From Diphasiastrum complanatum (taxonomy: Eukaryota > Streptophyta > Lycopodiopsida > Lycopodiales > Lycopodiaceae), in assembly GCA_029204225.1 (NCBI GenBank), contig CM055111.1, positions 46,624,255-46,688,254 on the forward strand: 64,000 nucleotides of DNA. Reading direction: 5' to 3'. The position numbers were made by a program, and so were the translations under genes. The notes beneath the pieces were generated by a model, which saw only the letters and a list, made by a program, of their open reading frames with translations, had not been told where the DNA came from and searched no databases. Below are positions 1-28,722 of this stretch, piece after piece. How positions within the stretch are numbered: position 1 is the stretch's first letter; each line of letters opens with the position of its first letter.

Positions 1-1290
1 GATAACATATTGTCAGTTAAATCACTACAAATAAACATTGTCGCTGTTCTATGAATATTACATGCAACAAAAAAAATCTACAAACATTTTAAAAGACAGA
101 AACCAGTGCAATCTATTTTTTTTTAACTTGTGCTACATTTCATACAGTTTTGAATGTCCATAAAAAACCTTGGTCGGAAGCTCTCTACTTGGTGGAATCC
201 GGAGGAATCCATTTTTCGCTTGAGAAAGAGGGTAATGATATCGCCTCTAATCTTCCACCTAAACTGGATGGTGTGTAAGATGAATCATAGAAGAAAATAC
301 AAGGATCCAAAAGTGATCTCGTGGAGCGGTTCCTGTATTGTAGAAGACCAATATCAGAATGAATAACGTCCATGATGGTGACAAGGAATTGTATAGGTTT
401 CCATTCGATTATGCTTGATGGATACAAATCTGCACAAACCCATAAAACTATATATCATTTAAATACTCAGATACAGCTCAAAACAAAAAATTCTCTAAAA
501 GTTACAATTGCATTTGAGTATGTCATTTGAACTTACCCCTTCCACTCTAATTTCCTTATGCATGTAGACATGGTGAACCAAGACCTCTGAAATGGATCGA
601 CCTCCAGGTGAAACTTTGAAGTCTAAAATTCTACCTTTCCAAAAGCTCCTATGATCCATATTTGATTTTCTCTTTTTACCAAAAACACCTCTTGATGAGG
701 GATGCATGAGAACCCACTAAAATTTTATATAGATACATGGTAATAAGAGCCATCAGAGTCTTTTTTATTACAAACAAAAACTGAGACACTATTGGTTCAT
801 GGTCTACGACTTTCGGAAGCCATTGCAAAGCTAAAAGAAGATGAACAATAGAGTTTGAAACTAAAAGTAGATTAGATCAAAATAGACTTACTTTACCCAC
901 AAGTGTTAGGTCTCGAGCACTCAGGAACTCACGGACAGCAATTAGGGTCCAATCACAAGTCAGGACCCCGCCCACCAGCAAGAATTTTGAATTGTATAAA
1001 AATATGACTGAAAAGTTTCAAAAAAAAATTCGACTAACAAACAACGTTAAAGTCTTTCATAGGTGTAAATATATAACTGGGGCAAGTGTACGTCGAATAT
1101 TTGAAAAGTCATTTCAAGTTGTTCCATAGAGACTTGGGCCCTAGGTGTAAATAAATAATGTTGAGGCCCAAGTTCACAAAGTCAAATTAAAAATAAAGAA
1201 TCTAAATTGTACAAAGTCAGGCTCACATGATCCATGTGACATCATTGTGCGGACCTTGAAGCAATCCACCAACCAGCTACTTTACAACAT
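1..1290. other. Intergenic DNA, no recognisable gene
   Basis: Short open frames of 60-80 codons occur on both strands at 154-427 and 495-707, but none has a recognisable motif or good splice context. The rest is AT-rich, with no RNA gene, microsatellite or clear repeat that I can see. Confidence 0.5.
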
Positions 1291-1303
1291 TCTAATGCTG
1301 AGC

Positions 1304-1545
1304 TATGGAGACCGCCATTGCAAAATTATTTAAACTGAAGAAGTTCCCTGATGAAACCATCCAAGACTACACCCATCGGATCTTCCATCTACTGAAGGAT
1401 TGTACGATTCTTGAACAGATCATCATGGCAAACACTATGCTGGACTGCCCAAAAAGATCAGATCTAATATGGCAGAATTAGCATCCTATGCGTCACTTGC
1501 ATAACTTTGTAAGGATGCTACCATGATGGAACTCTCACCCGGGAT
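1304..1545 (+). pseudogene. Retrotransposon gag fragment
   Basis: The reading from an ATG at 1304 has the helical, charged pattern of a plant retrotransposon capsid domain, with KLKKFPDETIQDYTHRI followed by LLKDC and EQIIMANTMLDCP. A one-base frameshift near 1450 moves the reading to a second frame containing IRSNMAELASYASLA. A stop follows, and another open stretch leads into the LTR at 1599. No zinc knuckle or protease follows. It looks like a piece of an older element interrupted by the LTR downstream. The family assignment rests on pattern recognition only. Confidence 0.5.
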
Positions 1546-1598
1546 GATGGATTTTCCCTATCGTTCTATCAGATGGGGAATAAGAAGAACAAGTCAAC

Positions 1599-2397
1599 TA
1601 TTAACAAATCCCCTGCTCTAGAGGATTTGTTAACTGGTTTTTTTATCTTCTTGTTTATAGATCTGCCTGTTATCATGCTTCTTGACCACTTCTTGTAAGT
1701 TTATCTTGTGAAACATTGCCTACATTGGCAAATCTAGCCATGTAGAATATTGTATATTTTGTCAATATTTTCTGTTAGACACTTGAATGGCCAAAGTGTC
1801 ACTTGTCAATCCACACCTAAAGTAGGTTACCACGAGTCAAGAGGAGTGGTTGTGTCCATTTGGTAGTGATTCCTACTTTGTAGGATCTAGACCATGATTT
1901 ATGACGAGATTTGTACCTACCATGCACCTACCAAGCATGACTCTTGGATCTAGGCTAGGGTTTTCACATTAGGGCAAGAAAGTTGAGTCTACTTCCTTAT
2001 TACATGCTGGATTTTCACCTAACTTGGCAAAGGAAGTGTCTTTTACTATGTACTCCCATTCTCCATAGTGAAAAGATAGAAACTTTTTGGAGCCTCAAGG
2101 AGACACTCAGATTTTCTCTCTATGTATGGTGATTGTAATTGATTCCAATGCAACTAAGATTTTTCACATTTTAAACTCTATCTACAGGCCGTACTATAGC
2201 CTCATTTTCACACATGTGAAGTCAAATTTTAGTTTATGATCAATGATCTGATTGTCTCTACTTGTTTTCTATCAAGCTGCTAAACTAGATCTTGTTTTCT
2301 GATGACCAGTATCTGATAGATTGTTTAACAAGCACACAATCAACCTTGTGGATCATTCAAAGATCCATTTATGGTCCTTAGTACTGTACTTTTAACA
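1599..2397 (+). mobile_element. LTR of a copia-type element (family A)
   Basis: The right end reads TTTTAACA and is followed at once by a primer-binding site, as expected for a 5' LTR on the plus strand. The left end (TATTAACAAATCCCC) aligns with the starts of the repeats at 50542 and 59637 (TGTTGACAGATCCCC), which suggests the canonical TG start has become TA. The first 35 bases form a hairpin with arms TTAACAAATCC and GGATTTGTTAA. No 3' partner is present in the window. The left boundary is inferred from this alignment. Confidence 0.55.
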
Positions 2398-2410
2398 TGG
2401 TATCAAAGCC
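2398..2410 (+). other. Primer-binding site (initiator tRNA-Met type)
   Basis: TGGTATCAAAGCC lies directly after the LTR end. It matches the plant retrotransposon primer site complementary to the 3' end of initiator tRNA-Met, apart from an A where G is more usual. Confidence 0.7.
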
Positions 2411-3773
2411 AAGTACAAGGCTATTGATCAGTGTTTGAAACTAATCCAGTTTTAGCAGGTTTTTGGTGCAAAAAGCTAGTATTGGAAGAGCGAGCTGGTA
2501 TCTAGGATTTGGTGAGGGGATTTGATCCCAAACTTTTTCAAGATCAAAATCCGTACTGTTCACACGTGTGGGCAAATCTGAACCAGCATTTAAAATCCCA
2601 TATTCATTGGATCACTATAATCTCATCAAGTATCAGTTTGATGTAATGTTTGGTGCAAATCCTAGCATAAGCTACCAAGATCACTTGCCATTAATTAGTT
2701 TTGAATTTGTTTCATGATAGATAATTAATCTAGGCTGATTTCAGACCTTCTTAAAGTGGAAAACAGGTCTTGAAAGTACATCAAAGTGAAAGAGAGAGAT
2801 AGAGTCTATTGTCCAAAAATAGCCAAGATTGGCAAGATTTGCTTGAGAGTAGTTTTCACTTCATCTTATCTTCATTCCAGCTTTGTGAGGGAGTGATAGA
2901 ACTTTGATTACAAGTCCATCTGTTGGATTAGAAGTCAACATTTGAGTGAAACACTGCAAGTTAGAAACCTTTGTGAGTTTCAAGTTCAAACAAATCTATA
3001 TCTTGTGTGTAGAATTTCACTCATAAGATGGGATCTGCTGGAGCGTACTTTCGAGAAGCTAGTGAGAGGTTAAATTTACTAGGACATCACATTCAATGCG
3101 TGAAATCATCACTCATCTAATCCATTACCCAATGAACTAGGATCACAACAGAAAAATCAGACATAAAGAATAAGACACATCATAGTCGTTACAATCTTCT
3201 CCACTCCTCTCTATTGAATGAACAAGACAATGAATACAAAACTGTGTATAAGTGCTTCTTGCACCCTTTGGTATCATACAAGACATTTAGGCTTGTTACC
3301 GTTATTAAATATTGCAAGCACACAATACTCGACAAATAACAATTTAAAGTAATTGTACAACAATATAAACTCGACATTAATATTCTAATACTCTCCCTTA
3401 CTGACTAGTTTATATTCCTAGAAGTAGATTACCCTACTCCCTTTTTCATAACTCCCAACAAAAACAATATTTGCCAAAGTAGCTTTCCGATTCTACTTTT
3501 ACCTTTGGTCAAATATAACTGCATATACAACAACATTATGTAATAATTGAAATGCGGTACTCCAATAGTTACGTTCGCTCCAAGTATGTAGTCAAGATCT
3601 TCAATCTGCTTCACAACTATGTAGTTGACCATCCATTGCTTTCGTGCTTGTAAAAACACTTCAAGGATATTTGGATCATTTGACATTTCAATTATCTCGC
3701 CAAGCTCACAACATTCTTGTTTAGCACTTAAACATTCACATTCAAACAAGTTAGATTGTGCTTGTTGTAGGAG
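2411..3773. other. Eroded element interior, no clear gene
   Basis: This follows the primer site but contains no recognisable gag or pol. A short frame starts with ATG at 3027. A 106-codon minus-strand frame at 3429-3749 is cysteine-containing but matches no family I know. The segment probably mixes leader sequence of the family-A element with other DNA. Confidence 0.4.
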
Positions 3774-4466
3774 TCAAGCACGGTTTCGTCTTCTAGAAAA
3801 ATTTGATGTAGATATAAGTGCTTGATCATCAATATTAGAATTCTCAGAATTAGATCTTTTTCGCATCAATTCCTCTTGCATTAACATGCCAGAGAATTCT
3901 TCAAATGTTGGTCGTTTTTCTCTCACCATCAAAGTAGTGACAAGATGACAATAGGAAGAAGGTAGAGCATTCATGACCATGCTCATTCTATCAATTTCGG
4001 AAATGTGCTCATTAATAGCCTCCAGTTGATTAATCACAACTTTGGTTTTAGTCAAAAAATCTGTAACGGATTCCGATTCATCCATCTTCAAAATGAGGAG
4101 TTCTTGCTTAAGATATAGAATCCTAATAGTATTTTTAGCCTCATACAGAGACTGTAAGATGGTCCAAGCTTTATTAGGATTTGTTGCCGATGAGATATGA
4201 GGAATGACAACATCATGTACCGACAAATTTATCATACATAAAACTTTTAAAGCCCTACTATCCCATTCATTCCTATCATCAAAGGATGTGGCTAAATTGG
4301 ACACAACCGGCCTTTCGTCATCACCGATTGTAATTTCCCACAAATTTTTCATCATTAGAAGATTTTTCATTTTAAACTTCCAAATTGGATAGTTGGTGCC
4401 ATCCAATTTACTCTTTTCAGGCAATAAGAGAATGTCTCTATCACCCATTTTATTAGTTAAACACAA
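3774..4466 (-). pseudogene. Copia gag (UBN2-type) fragment
   Basis: A 230-codon open frame reads as the N-terminal and central capsid region of a Ty1/copia Gag. LDGTNYPIWKFKMKNLL near residues 21-37 is the family hallmark. The later helical blocks NPNKAWTILQSLYEAKN, SVTDFLTKTKVVINQLE and EEFSGMLMQEELMRKRS also fit UBN2. In a living element it would form virus-like particles in the cytoplasm. The frame stops before any CCHC knuckle, and no protease, integrase or RT follows on the same strand. No primer site or LTR is visible just upstream (above 4466). It is an isolated gag relic whose frame is still intact. Confidence 0.8.
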
Positions 4467-6053
4467 TTAAATCACGTAATTGCGGGAGAGGGCATAAGAC
4501 GTCACTGCAAATAGGAAATAACGTAGCTTAGCTAGTAAAATGTAAAGCTGTCCTTAGCTTTTTCGGAGGTCACTAACTTCAATTGTGAATATCTTTTTCT
4601 GACAAAGTCCAAACTTAAAGATTTTTAATTCACAGGGTAGCTCAAACAGTGTAGCAAGAGACTATATGCTTTTCGTTTGAACAGAAACGGATTCTCCAAG
4701 TGAAATTATGCCTCTGTTTTCTGTTCTCCACTGTTTTTGACACAGAGGGACAGTCTTAAGATTGAAGGGTGGCCCTTAGGGACCCAATCCCAACTTTTTT
4801 AAAAGTGACCGTTAAAAATTTGAATGGACCAATATAAAAGTGTTTACCTTTACTTTTGTCCGGGCACCCCAGACTTTGGCGGTCCCTTCTCTCTCCTTCC
4901 TTCAACGGCCCACGCACCTCTTCCTTCAGTTCTTCACGTGGATTAGGATCGCGCCATGTCTGTATTGGATCGCGACCTGCCTGCTTACTGCTCCTTAAGA
5001 GTTTGGATCGCTATCTGTCGCACCTCTTCCTCAGTGTTGAACATTTTACTTTTGGGTTTAGCCTTACATCTTTCTAAAAGTGCACAGTACTGGAGCAAGC
5101 CATTGAGGCCACGGGCTCCAAATCCACAAAAGCCGCAGGAAAGCTTCTTCAAAGGACCACAAACCTTTGCAAAATCCGCCAGCCCATCATCACCACGTTC
5201 TTCACAGCCCGTTAGAGGATCGCTGTGAATCGGACCAGTTCAACTTTTGCTGCTCTTGATCGCTCCATCGCTCATGGCTGCACTGTCCATATTCAAATCT
5301 TTTCTTTGATTTGAATCCATGTTGGCGCTCGTCTGATTGCACCAGATGCCAGCAACCAGCCACGAATTACATCCTCTCTACTTGTTAATTGATCCTACAA
5401 ATGGCAAAGCGCATCTGCAACAGCCTTTAAATGTATGCCATAATTGCCATTCCACGAGAAGAGCCTCCTCCTTGCTATCGCTGTAAAAAACAGGAGTTTG
5501 CCGGTAAGATTCCATGTGAATCTTTATTCACTCACTATTGTTCGGATCAGGTTTCTATCTGCTTCACAAAGACGTCAACCCTCTGCTCACGGACAGGACG
5601 CTGCGGCTGCCTCTACTCGCGGATAGAACGTTTCAAAGTTCCAAAAAAAAAGTGTCTGCCAATGCTCACGGATTTCACAGCCTTGAACTACGACTGCCTC
5701 TGCTTATTGGACACTCCGTTTTGGAACGTGTCCAGATCAGGCTAGAAGAAGATTTCTTCTTCTCCTTCAAACTATCTTTCTTTCTTTAACCAAAAGAACA
5801 TGAATCTGCGCTACTAAATTCAGAATATCTGGCTTCTGTCCAGCAAACAAGAAACCGTCTGTTTGTGCGAAATGCTATCTTGCAGCAAGTTTATGGGATT
5901 CAAACACCCCACAGATCAGTGCACACAAGCAAGTACAATGCATTTACAATACATTTACCAGCATTATCAGATTCATGCATTACACAAATTTGCACTCAAG
6001 CATTCACATCCTCTCTTTTCTACAAGGATTGAAGCATGGCAACCATTAACAAT
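4467..6053. other. Intergenic DNA, no supported gene
   Basis: Overlapping plus-strand frames of 60-104 codons at 4856-5228 and 5431-5789 have no recognisable domain and look like chance openings. Nothing else is supported here. Confidence 0.45.
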
Positions 6054-6066
6054 GGCTCTGATACCA
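6054..6066 (-). other. Primer-binding site remnant on the minus strand
   Basis: The minus strand reads TGGTATCAGAGCC here, an exact match to the plant initiator tRNA-Met primer site. The adjoining bases above 6066 would be the end of a 5' LTR on the minus strand. That LTR is cut short by the plus-strand copia relic starting near 6140, and no gag follows downstream on the minus strand. Confidence 0.55.
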
Positions 6067-6139
6067 TATTAGGATAACTTAAAGGAGATTACACTCATAA
6101 GCGCAACAGTGTCAAATGCAAATGAGTTTTCAAACTCAA

Positions 6140-6710
6140 ATATGGACCGGACGGGAGTGTGACGAAATACAAGGCAAGATTGGTAGCGAAGGGTTTCTTT
6201 CTCTCATAGATACGGTCTCAGGATACTTTCCTACAGCGATGCTAGCTGGGCATCTCTCAAGGATGATTGTAAAAGCGTATCAAGAGGATGCACCATCGCA
6301 TCAGGAGCAGCAGTTCTTTGGGTCAGCAAGAAGCAGACCATTGTAGCCCAGTCATCCTGTGAAGCAGAGTACGTGGCAGCAGCGAAGATGGCCAACAAAA
6401 TAATTTGGCTAAGGCAGTTCCTGAACGAATTGGGCGAAATAAGAAATGAGCCACTGGTTTTGCAGATGGACAACACCTCTGCAATACACTTGACAAAAGA
6501 TCCCGTGTTCCATTCCAGAACGAAACACATTGCGATCAAGTATCACTTGATCAGGGATCTAATTGAGAAGAAGGTGATGCAGACCACCTTCATAGGAACG
6601 AAAGATATGGTTGCAAACATCTTCACTAAAGCTCTGGACAAAGGGCTCTTTGAGAGGCAAAGGAGCAGTCTCGGGATCATAAAGCTACCATGCTTTGAGA
6701 GGGAGCTGAA
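6140..6710 (+). pseudogene. Copia RT/RNase H relic with large internal deletion (family C, copy 1)
   Basis: The 5' end encodes the start of a copia reverse transcriptase (VTKYKARLVAKG). It jumps near 6210 straight to the RNase H region (SDASWASLKDD, then QSSCEAEYVAAAKMANKIIWL and the end block IATKALDKGLFERQRS-like residues around 6630). The RT palm and the YVDD catalytic box are absent. The longer copy at 34003-35420 shows what was lost, roughly 0.8 kb. The RNase H part stays open from 6373 to 6915. The copy could not supply RT. High similarity to the 35-kb copy identifies both as one family. Confidence 0.85.
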
Positions 6711-7610
6711 GAAACAAAGTGTTTCTGATTACAAAGCCTTGCTAGCTTTCAGCCCTTCACCTGATGAAGATGTTCGCGAACTCAAACATCTGGAGACACA
6801 AAACACGAAAAGTTTCGCGAACACGATAGTCAAGGACGAAGACAAACAGTTCGCGAACACGAAGAATCCACGAACGAGATTCCTTTTCGGTCCAGCAAGA
6901 GAGAAAGGCAAATGAGGTAAGCGAAACCAACGGTGGAAACGAAACTCGTTCTGTCCTCACGCTTTAAGGAGTACCACCAGAGATCATGCAAGTACCCAGA
7001 ATTATAGAGATCTGACCTGATGGCATGACGTCAGCAGATACTTCCTCGGTCGTGGCTAATTGCCACTCTTGTAATTTCCCGATTAGTTGCAGATGTTTAA
7101 TCACTCTAATCTTAGGTTTACATAGAGAGACCATACTTACTGGATAATACTTGACATATATCAGAACAGGATACAGAGAGTGTAAGAGAAGAGACAAAAG
7201 AAAGTCTGATGCTAGTAAGCAATCAAAACGAATCTGAAGAAGCTCTGTCTGCGTGCGAGAAGATAATTTTGTCTAGGATCAGAAGATCCAATTGTCCTCT
7301 AGTGACGCGAGACTACTACTCGTGAGAGAATCGTGCTTCTCTCACGCCAACGCACTGCGTGGATTCGCATGCAGTGCCCCCTGAAGAAATCAGAGAAAAT
7401 CAATATAGATTATTTTCTAGTTGTGTTTGATCTTGGATGTTGAATGCTTATGCTGTTTATTTTCATATGTCTAAGTTTTCTTGTTCCCTTTGAATTCCGC
7501 ACCTTGGTTGAAATGAAGTCGAATGCTATATTAATTTTTATGAACGTAGATCAGTAATAACTGACTACTCTCTGGAGGATTGTAGGAGCTGGCAGTGCCC
7601 TTAGACAAGC
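6711..7610 (+). repeat. Family C 3' terminal region, probable LTR
   Basis: This non-coding stretch follows the RNase H relic and matches 35421-36290, which follows the second RNase H copy. Shared blocks include CTCACGCCAACGCACTGCG and TAATCACTCTAATCTTA. A purine run followed by TGTTCGCGAA near 6769 may mark the LTR start. The far end of the LTR is not clear, because similarity continues past AATTCCGCA into a block also seen at 37970-38110. Confidence 0.6.
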
Positions 7611-8874
7611 TCTAAAAATGTGATCCTTATAGAACAATCTTTTTTGTACAAGTATCATTGAAAATATTTCTTAGTTAGATTTCAAGTTTTGATAAAAAAA
7701 ATTGTAACTTTTTTACTTCTTTTTTATCACTTGCTTTTTAGGCATTATCCATGTCTTTGAAAACATACAAAAATATATTGAATTTTAACAATCCAGGAAA
7801 TATGCCAATATTTCCCATTTGCACGAAATATTACCTATTTCGTAAGCAATAGGGTTATTTTAAAAAAATAGAAATTTCAATATTGGAAATATCTATATTT
7901 TTAGCTTTGTAACTAACAACATGATTTCAATTTTTTTCAAAAAGGTTCATAATATGAAATCATGACAACGTTTCATAAGTAATAATTAAATATTTGACAT
8001 TTGGCTCAATAATGCTTCACTCAAAAAAAGATATTCGTATATACAGATTTGAATACATAAAAATCATTTTTTGTTTTTTTCCATGGAGATCCACCTCTAT
8101 ATACATAGTGCAAGTGCGGTCACCTCTGCCAACATGGTCACGTCATAACCATTTGACATGCAAAGGTGATGTGGTTGGGGTACCGACCTGGCCATCCCGG
8201 TAAATCACAATCGACCAGATGCCTTAGCTTCCTAAAATCAATAAAATCAAATTTTTAACATAATATGTTTGTCTAACATTTTCAATATTGAGAATTTTTA
8301 CAAAACATTCAAATATAAAAAAAAAAAGTGTCTAAGCCATTTCCCTTTTTTTGGATCACTAAGTTCACTTCAAAGTATGAAAACAAATGATTCATACCAA
8401 TTTTTTTTTTCTTATTTTTTTTCATTTATGACTTGCTAATTTTGAATATAATAATATGCTATTATGACAAATTAAATCATGATACGTTGTATATGCTATA
8501 CTCAATTTTTTAGGTTTTGATTGATCAGTCCAGAAAGTGGTGAGTTGCCTAGCACTTTCTTTTTCTCCGACGCTTCATAAATGAGTACTTCAATAAAAAT
8601 AGAAAATTGAATAATTTTGAAGATGCCATTCCATGAAATGATAATTAGCCTTGCTGTGTAGGAATTGATTCAGAATCTCACAGCAATGCTCATATGCTAA
8701 TCATGCCTTTGAGGAAAGAATGGAGTGGGATATGTTACACAGACACCACTTCTGAAGGATGTGTTGTGGAGTTGGATATATCAGAAATCAAGATGTATGC
8801 AACATTTGGTGCTCGCATGAATGAGCAAGCTTTATTAAGAGATAGTGCATGCATATCATGTGTGATGCTATATT
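7611..8874. other. Intergenic DNA downstream of the receptor kinase gene
   Basis: Very AT-rich, with no recognisable gene on either strand. The part nearest 8874 should contain the 3' untranslated region and polyadenylation site of the minus-strand kinase gene, but I cannot place them. Confidence 0.5.
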
Positions 8875-23836
<14,962 letters not shown>

Positions 23837-24779
23837 GCTGATCCTCAAACAAAATTTTGGTCGGAGGTGATGCTTACTATAAGCTGGAGCATTGCAAGCT
23901 GCTGCACATGACAGATTAGCAGCAATGCTCAATATTGCTTGAGATGAGGCAGCAGCAGGCAGCTACAGCTAGCTAGCACACTAATTTCAATTTTGCAGGC
24001 CTTAATTTGGCTACATTTTTTTAATTAGATCATGGCTAGTTGTAAGCATTGACGTGAGTATGTCAATGAACGAAGTATATATATTTATATAGATTTGCTT
24101 ATAGTGTGTATGTATATATTGCTAATCATGTATCATCATCAACAATGAATAAGATAGAAGAGACGAAGACTAGTTTGGTTGTCTCGTATGCACGAGCCTA
24201 TTCTGCATTATTTTGTGTGAGAATGCGGCTTTCACCATATATAGCTTGAAGATGTGTTGTTATGACACTTCCTGTCTCCAACGTGAGCAGAAACACCCCT
24301 AAAGATGTGCTTCTTGGGGTTCAATAAGTTGAGCACGATGAGTTGTAAAGTTTCCCAATTCCCCTACCCCTTGGAAGAAACTGTGGAGGTATTGACACAT
24401 ATATGTTCTCCTTGGGTTACTCCATGTAGTTTTCTTCCGTCAACTTATTGATGTTGTCGTCTTGGTTGTGCTTGTATTTCTTGTGTTGATGAAGAGAATA
24501 AAGATTGAAACTTCACTTCTTCATGAGAGCTTCATGAGCCTTTCTCCATTGCTTCAACCATTCACCCTTTTGGATTGGATCCTTAAAGAAAGGTGGAGAC
24601 TCTTCTTAAAAATTGAAATCATCAAAGCAAAATGAGTACACCTTCACCTACTTGTTTGTCTTTATTTATCATATTAAGTAAGTCATTTAGGAGTATCATC
24701 TTATCAAGCTCAGTAAAGAAGATGATAATAATTCATCGTCATTATCATTATTCTCTGCTTTAGACACTACCGAAGAACC
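23837..24779. other. Upstream region of the receptor kinase gene
   Basis: No gene is visible. It should contain the 5' untranslated region and promoter of the minus-strand kinase gene. Apart from the candidate TATA box I see no clear regulatory site. Confidence 0.45.
24078..24094 (-). promoter_or_regulatory. Candidate TATA box of the receptor kinase gene
   Basis: The minus strand has a TATATAAATATATATA run about 240-260 bp upstream of the ATG at 23836. Position and sequence suit a plant TATA box, but the surrounding DNA is AT-rich, so chance cannot be excluded. Confidence 0.35.
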
Positions 24780-24975
24780 ATCATCACTAAACTTTGGTTG
24801 TGCCTCCCTCACAAAAAATGACATCTCTACTCACAAGAACAATTTGCTAGATCATAAACTCTATATGCTTTCCTTTTGTTGCACTTTCTAGAGGTCTTTT
24901 TAGATCTATCCTCTAAAGGAATGCATGTGAGCTAGCATGTACAGCCAAAGTCTCCAACAAGACTTGCACATAGGC
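24780..24975 (-). pseudogene. Copia integrase C-terminal fragment
   Basis: The minus strand contains KAYRVYDL followed, after a frameshift, by VLVSRDVIFCEGG. This is the end of the copia integrase where it meets RT. Nothing else of the element is recognisable. Confidence 0.6.
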
Positions 24976-24982
24976 CCTCCTA

Positions 24983-26180
24983 TTGGAAATTTGTGAACTT
25001 CGGAAAGCATTCGAAGAACTCAAGCAGAAGCTGATTAATGCTCCAATTCGGAGGCCGCCTAACTGGTCAATACTATTTCATAGTTATGTTGATGTGTCAG
25101 CATTCGCTATTGGTGTTTGTCTGAGCCAGAAGGACGAACATAAGAGAGACCATCCGATATACTATGCTAGTAGACAGCTTAGTTCCTTGGAGAAAAATTA
25201 TTCGGCAACAGAAAGGGAAGCACTTGGAATGTTACTGTAAAGAAATTTTGGCATTACTTGTTGGGATATGCTTTTATATTCCATGTTGATCATTATGCTT
25301 TGAAGTATCTTGTTAATAAACCTGATTTATCTTGTCGAATTGCTCGCTGGGTTTTGTTGCTGCAAGAGTTCACATATCAGGTTGAGCTTCGTCAAGGAAA
25401 ATATCATACTAATGCTGATTATCTTTCACGACTTGGCACGAGAAAGATTGAAGGACCATTGAATGACAACTTTCCCGATGAAAATTTATTCGAGATATCT
25501 TCTACGAATTCTTTATATTTTGACGTTATTATTTATCTTAAAGATCAGATATATCTTAATAATATGATCCTACGTATTTTCTAATCAAACACAGAAAGAC
25601 AACTCCTTATAATCTGAAAGCAAATGGTTTAACTGAGAGAGCGAATGAAATACTATGCAAGATCTTGAACAAGATCACTATAGCACATGCTACAGATTGG
25701 GATCAAAAGTTACCCTCAGTGCTCTGGGCATATAGAAACACAGAGAAAATCACAACGAAGCAGACACCTTGTTTTCTTACATATGGTATGCATTCAATTC
25801 TATCGATTGAATTCAAGGTGCCAACTTTTCGAATACAAGCGCAACGAACATACATAGACTATATTAATGAAAGGTTGCTGACTATTGAAGAACTATCCGA
25901 AACTCAAACCGATTTGAAGGATCTTATAGAGAAAATTCAAGAGCAACGAAAGAAAAAGTATGACACAGACTTTAAGATTGATGACCTTAAAGCTGATGAT
26001 TATGCTCTGACTTATGATAGTCATCATCAAAAATTTCCTGAAAAGTTATATATGAGGTGGATGGGACTGTACAAGGTCATTGAAGTATTTGAGAACGGTT
26101 TTGTCCAACTTCAGTCCTTGGAAGATGAATTATTGCCAACACATATTAACGGTTCCAGACTGAATAAATATTATCTCTAA
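24983..26180 (+). pseudogene. Ty3/gypsy RNase H-integrase relic
   Basis: The first frame (24983-25240) is a gypsy RT tail and RNase H (FHSYVDVSAFAIGVCLSQ, IYYASRQLSSLEKNYSATE). It shifts frame near 25240 and continues with FHVDHYALKYLVNKPDLSCR and KYHTNADYLSR. The integrase zinc finger and both catalytic Asp residues are deleted near 25585. The text resumes just before the catalytic Glu (GLTERANE), then KLPSVLWAYRNTEK, and continues to the family end block (THINGSRLNKYYL). In life this polyprotein copies and inserts retroelement DNA. Here the deletion makes it inactive. No RT palm lies upstream. Confidence 0.9.
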
Positions 26181-26615
26181 CAAAGGATTTCGAGGGGAGA
26201 ATTTTTTGAGTATTTTTCAAGGATCTATTCCGATTTTTTTTCTTTGATTTATATATTTATTACTTAATTGATTATTTATTATCTCATTTATTATTTACTT
26301 TTTGGATTTGGTAAATCTCCTTTATTAAATGTATAAGTGTACAAGTGTTCTAAAGGACAAGACCTCCAGAACTGAAATGATGCCTGTAACAACCTTAATC
26401 CAGTCACCCTTACGAATCGACTAGATTTGAATCGCCATTTTAAACTAGAGTAAATTACACTCGTAGTTAAATGTACCTTTAATGGTTTAATTTACATGTA
26501 ATTGTAACTCATCTATTAACTAGAGTTAGTTAATGGAGCGATGCACCTGTAATCTCTAGAGGTGTGTTTGCTCGCTCCGTAGGTAATATATGGAAGACAC
26601 GCTTCATTCTCACAC

Positions 26616-28108
<1,493 letters not shown>

Positions 28109-28610
28109 TCAAAAATATCTTGTAAAATTATCCAACAAGTAAAAATATAAGAAATTAGGCAATTTTTCTCCATGCACATCTATGAAATACTTTAGCCAAG
28201 CAGTTGTAGTCAAAGCATCTAGAGAAACAGTTTGACCTTGTAAGAATCCCCGTAATGTTGGATCTTTTTGCATTCGTTGAAGCCGTGAGTTTCCAATTGC
28301 ATTATTTGCTTTGTAAGCTTTGAGACAAACGTCCAAAGCATTTAAAAAATACAAATAAGAGTTTTTGTCTGGCCTCACTATTGCACACAAATAGGAATTC
28401 CTTTCATCGTTACTTCATAAAAAGAAGTTTGATCTTAATTCTTCAATTTCTCTAATACTGAGTTTTTGTAAGCAACAAGATGAGCAGCAAATAATATTCC
28501 ATACCATACGAATCTCGGATTCCTTAATCAACTGTTTTTGATGATTCGTTAAAACAGGTGAAGATCTCAAGCCTCTCTTGTATTTTTCTTTTTGTTTGGA
28601 GTCTGATCTG
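28109..28610 (-). pseudogene. Cysteine-containing fragment, possibly of transposase origin
   Basis: On the minus strand one frame runs from about 28610 to 28109, interrupted by a stop near 28425. It contains QLIKESEIRMVWNIICC, then SCCLQKLSIREIEELRS, then VCLKAYKANNAIGNSRLQRM, and ends with WLKYFIDVHGEKLPN. A cysteine cluster followed by a VC..A...IG.SRL.R block resembles the start of some uncharacterised eukaryotic DDE-transposase-like proteins, but I recall this only as a pattern. The catalytic part is missing. It probably continues the serine-rich frame at 28723-29205. Confidence 0.3.
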
Positions 28611-28722
28611 TAAATTCAACCTGTGACACTTGTAGGTGCTTGAACTGGTTGACAAGGTGTTGGAATTTCTTGACTTTGAATTTTGGCTCCAATCTCAAGA
28701 TGTTCTTGACCATCATAATGCT

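Noticed and set aside
5431-5789. Cysteine-rich peptide gene
   Set aside because: No signal peptide, and cysteine spacing does not match a known plant peptide family. Overlapping frames are equally open.
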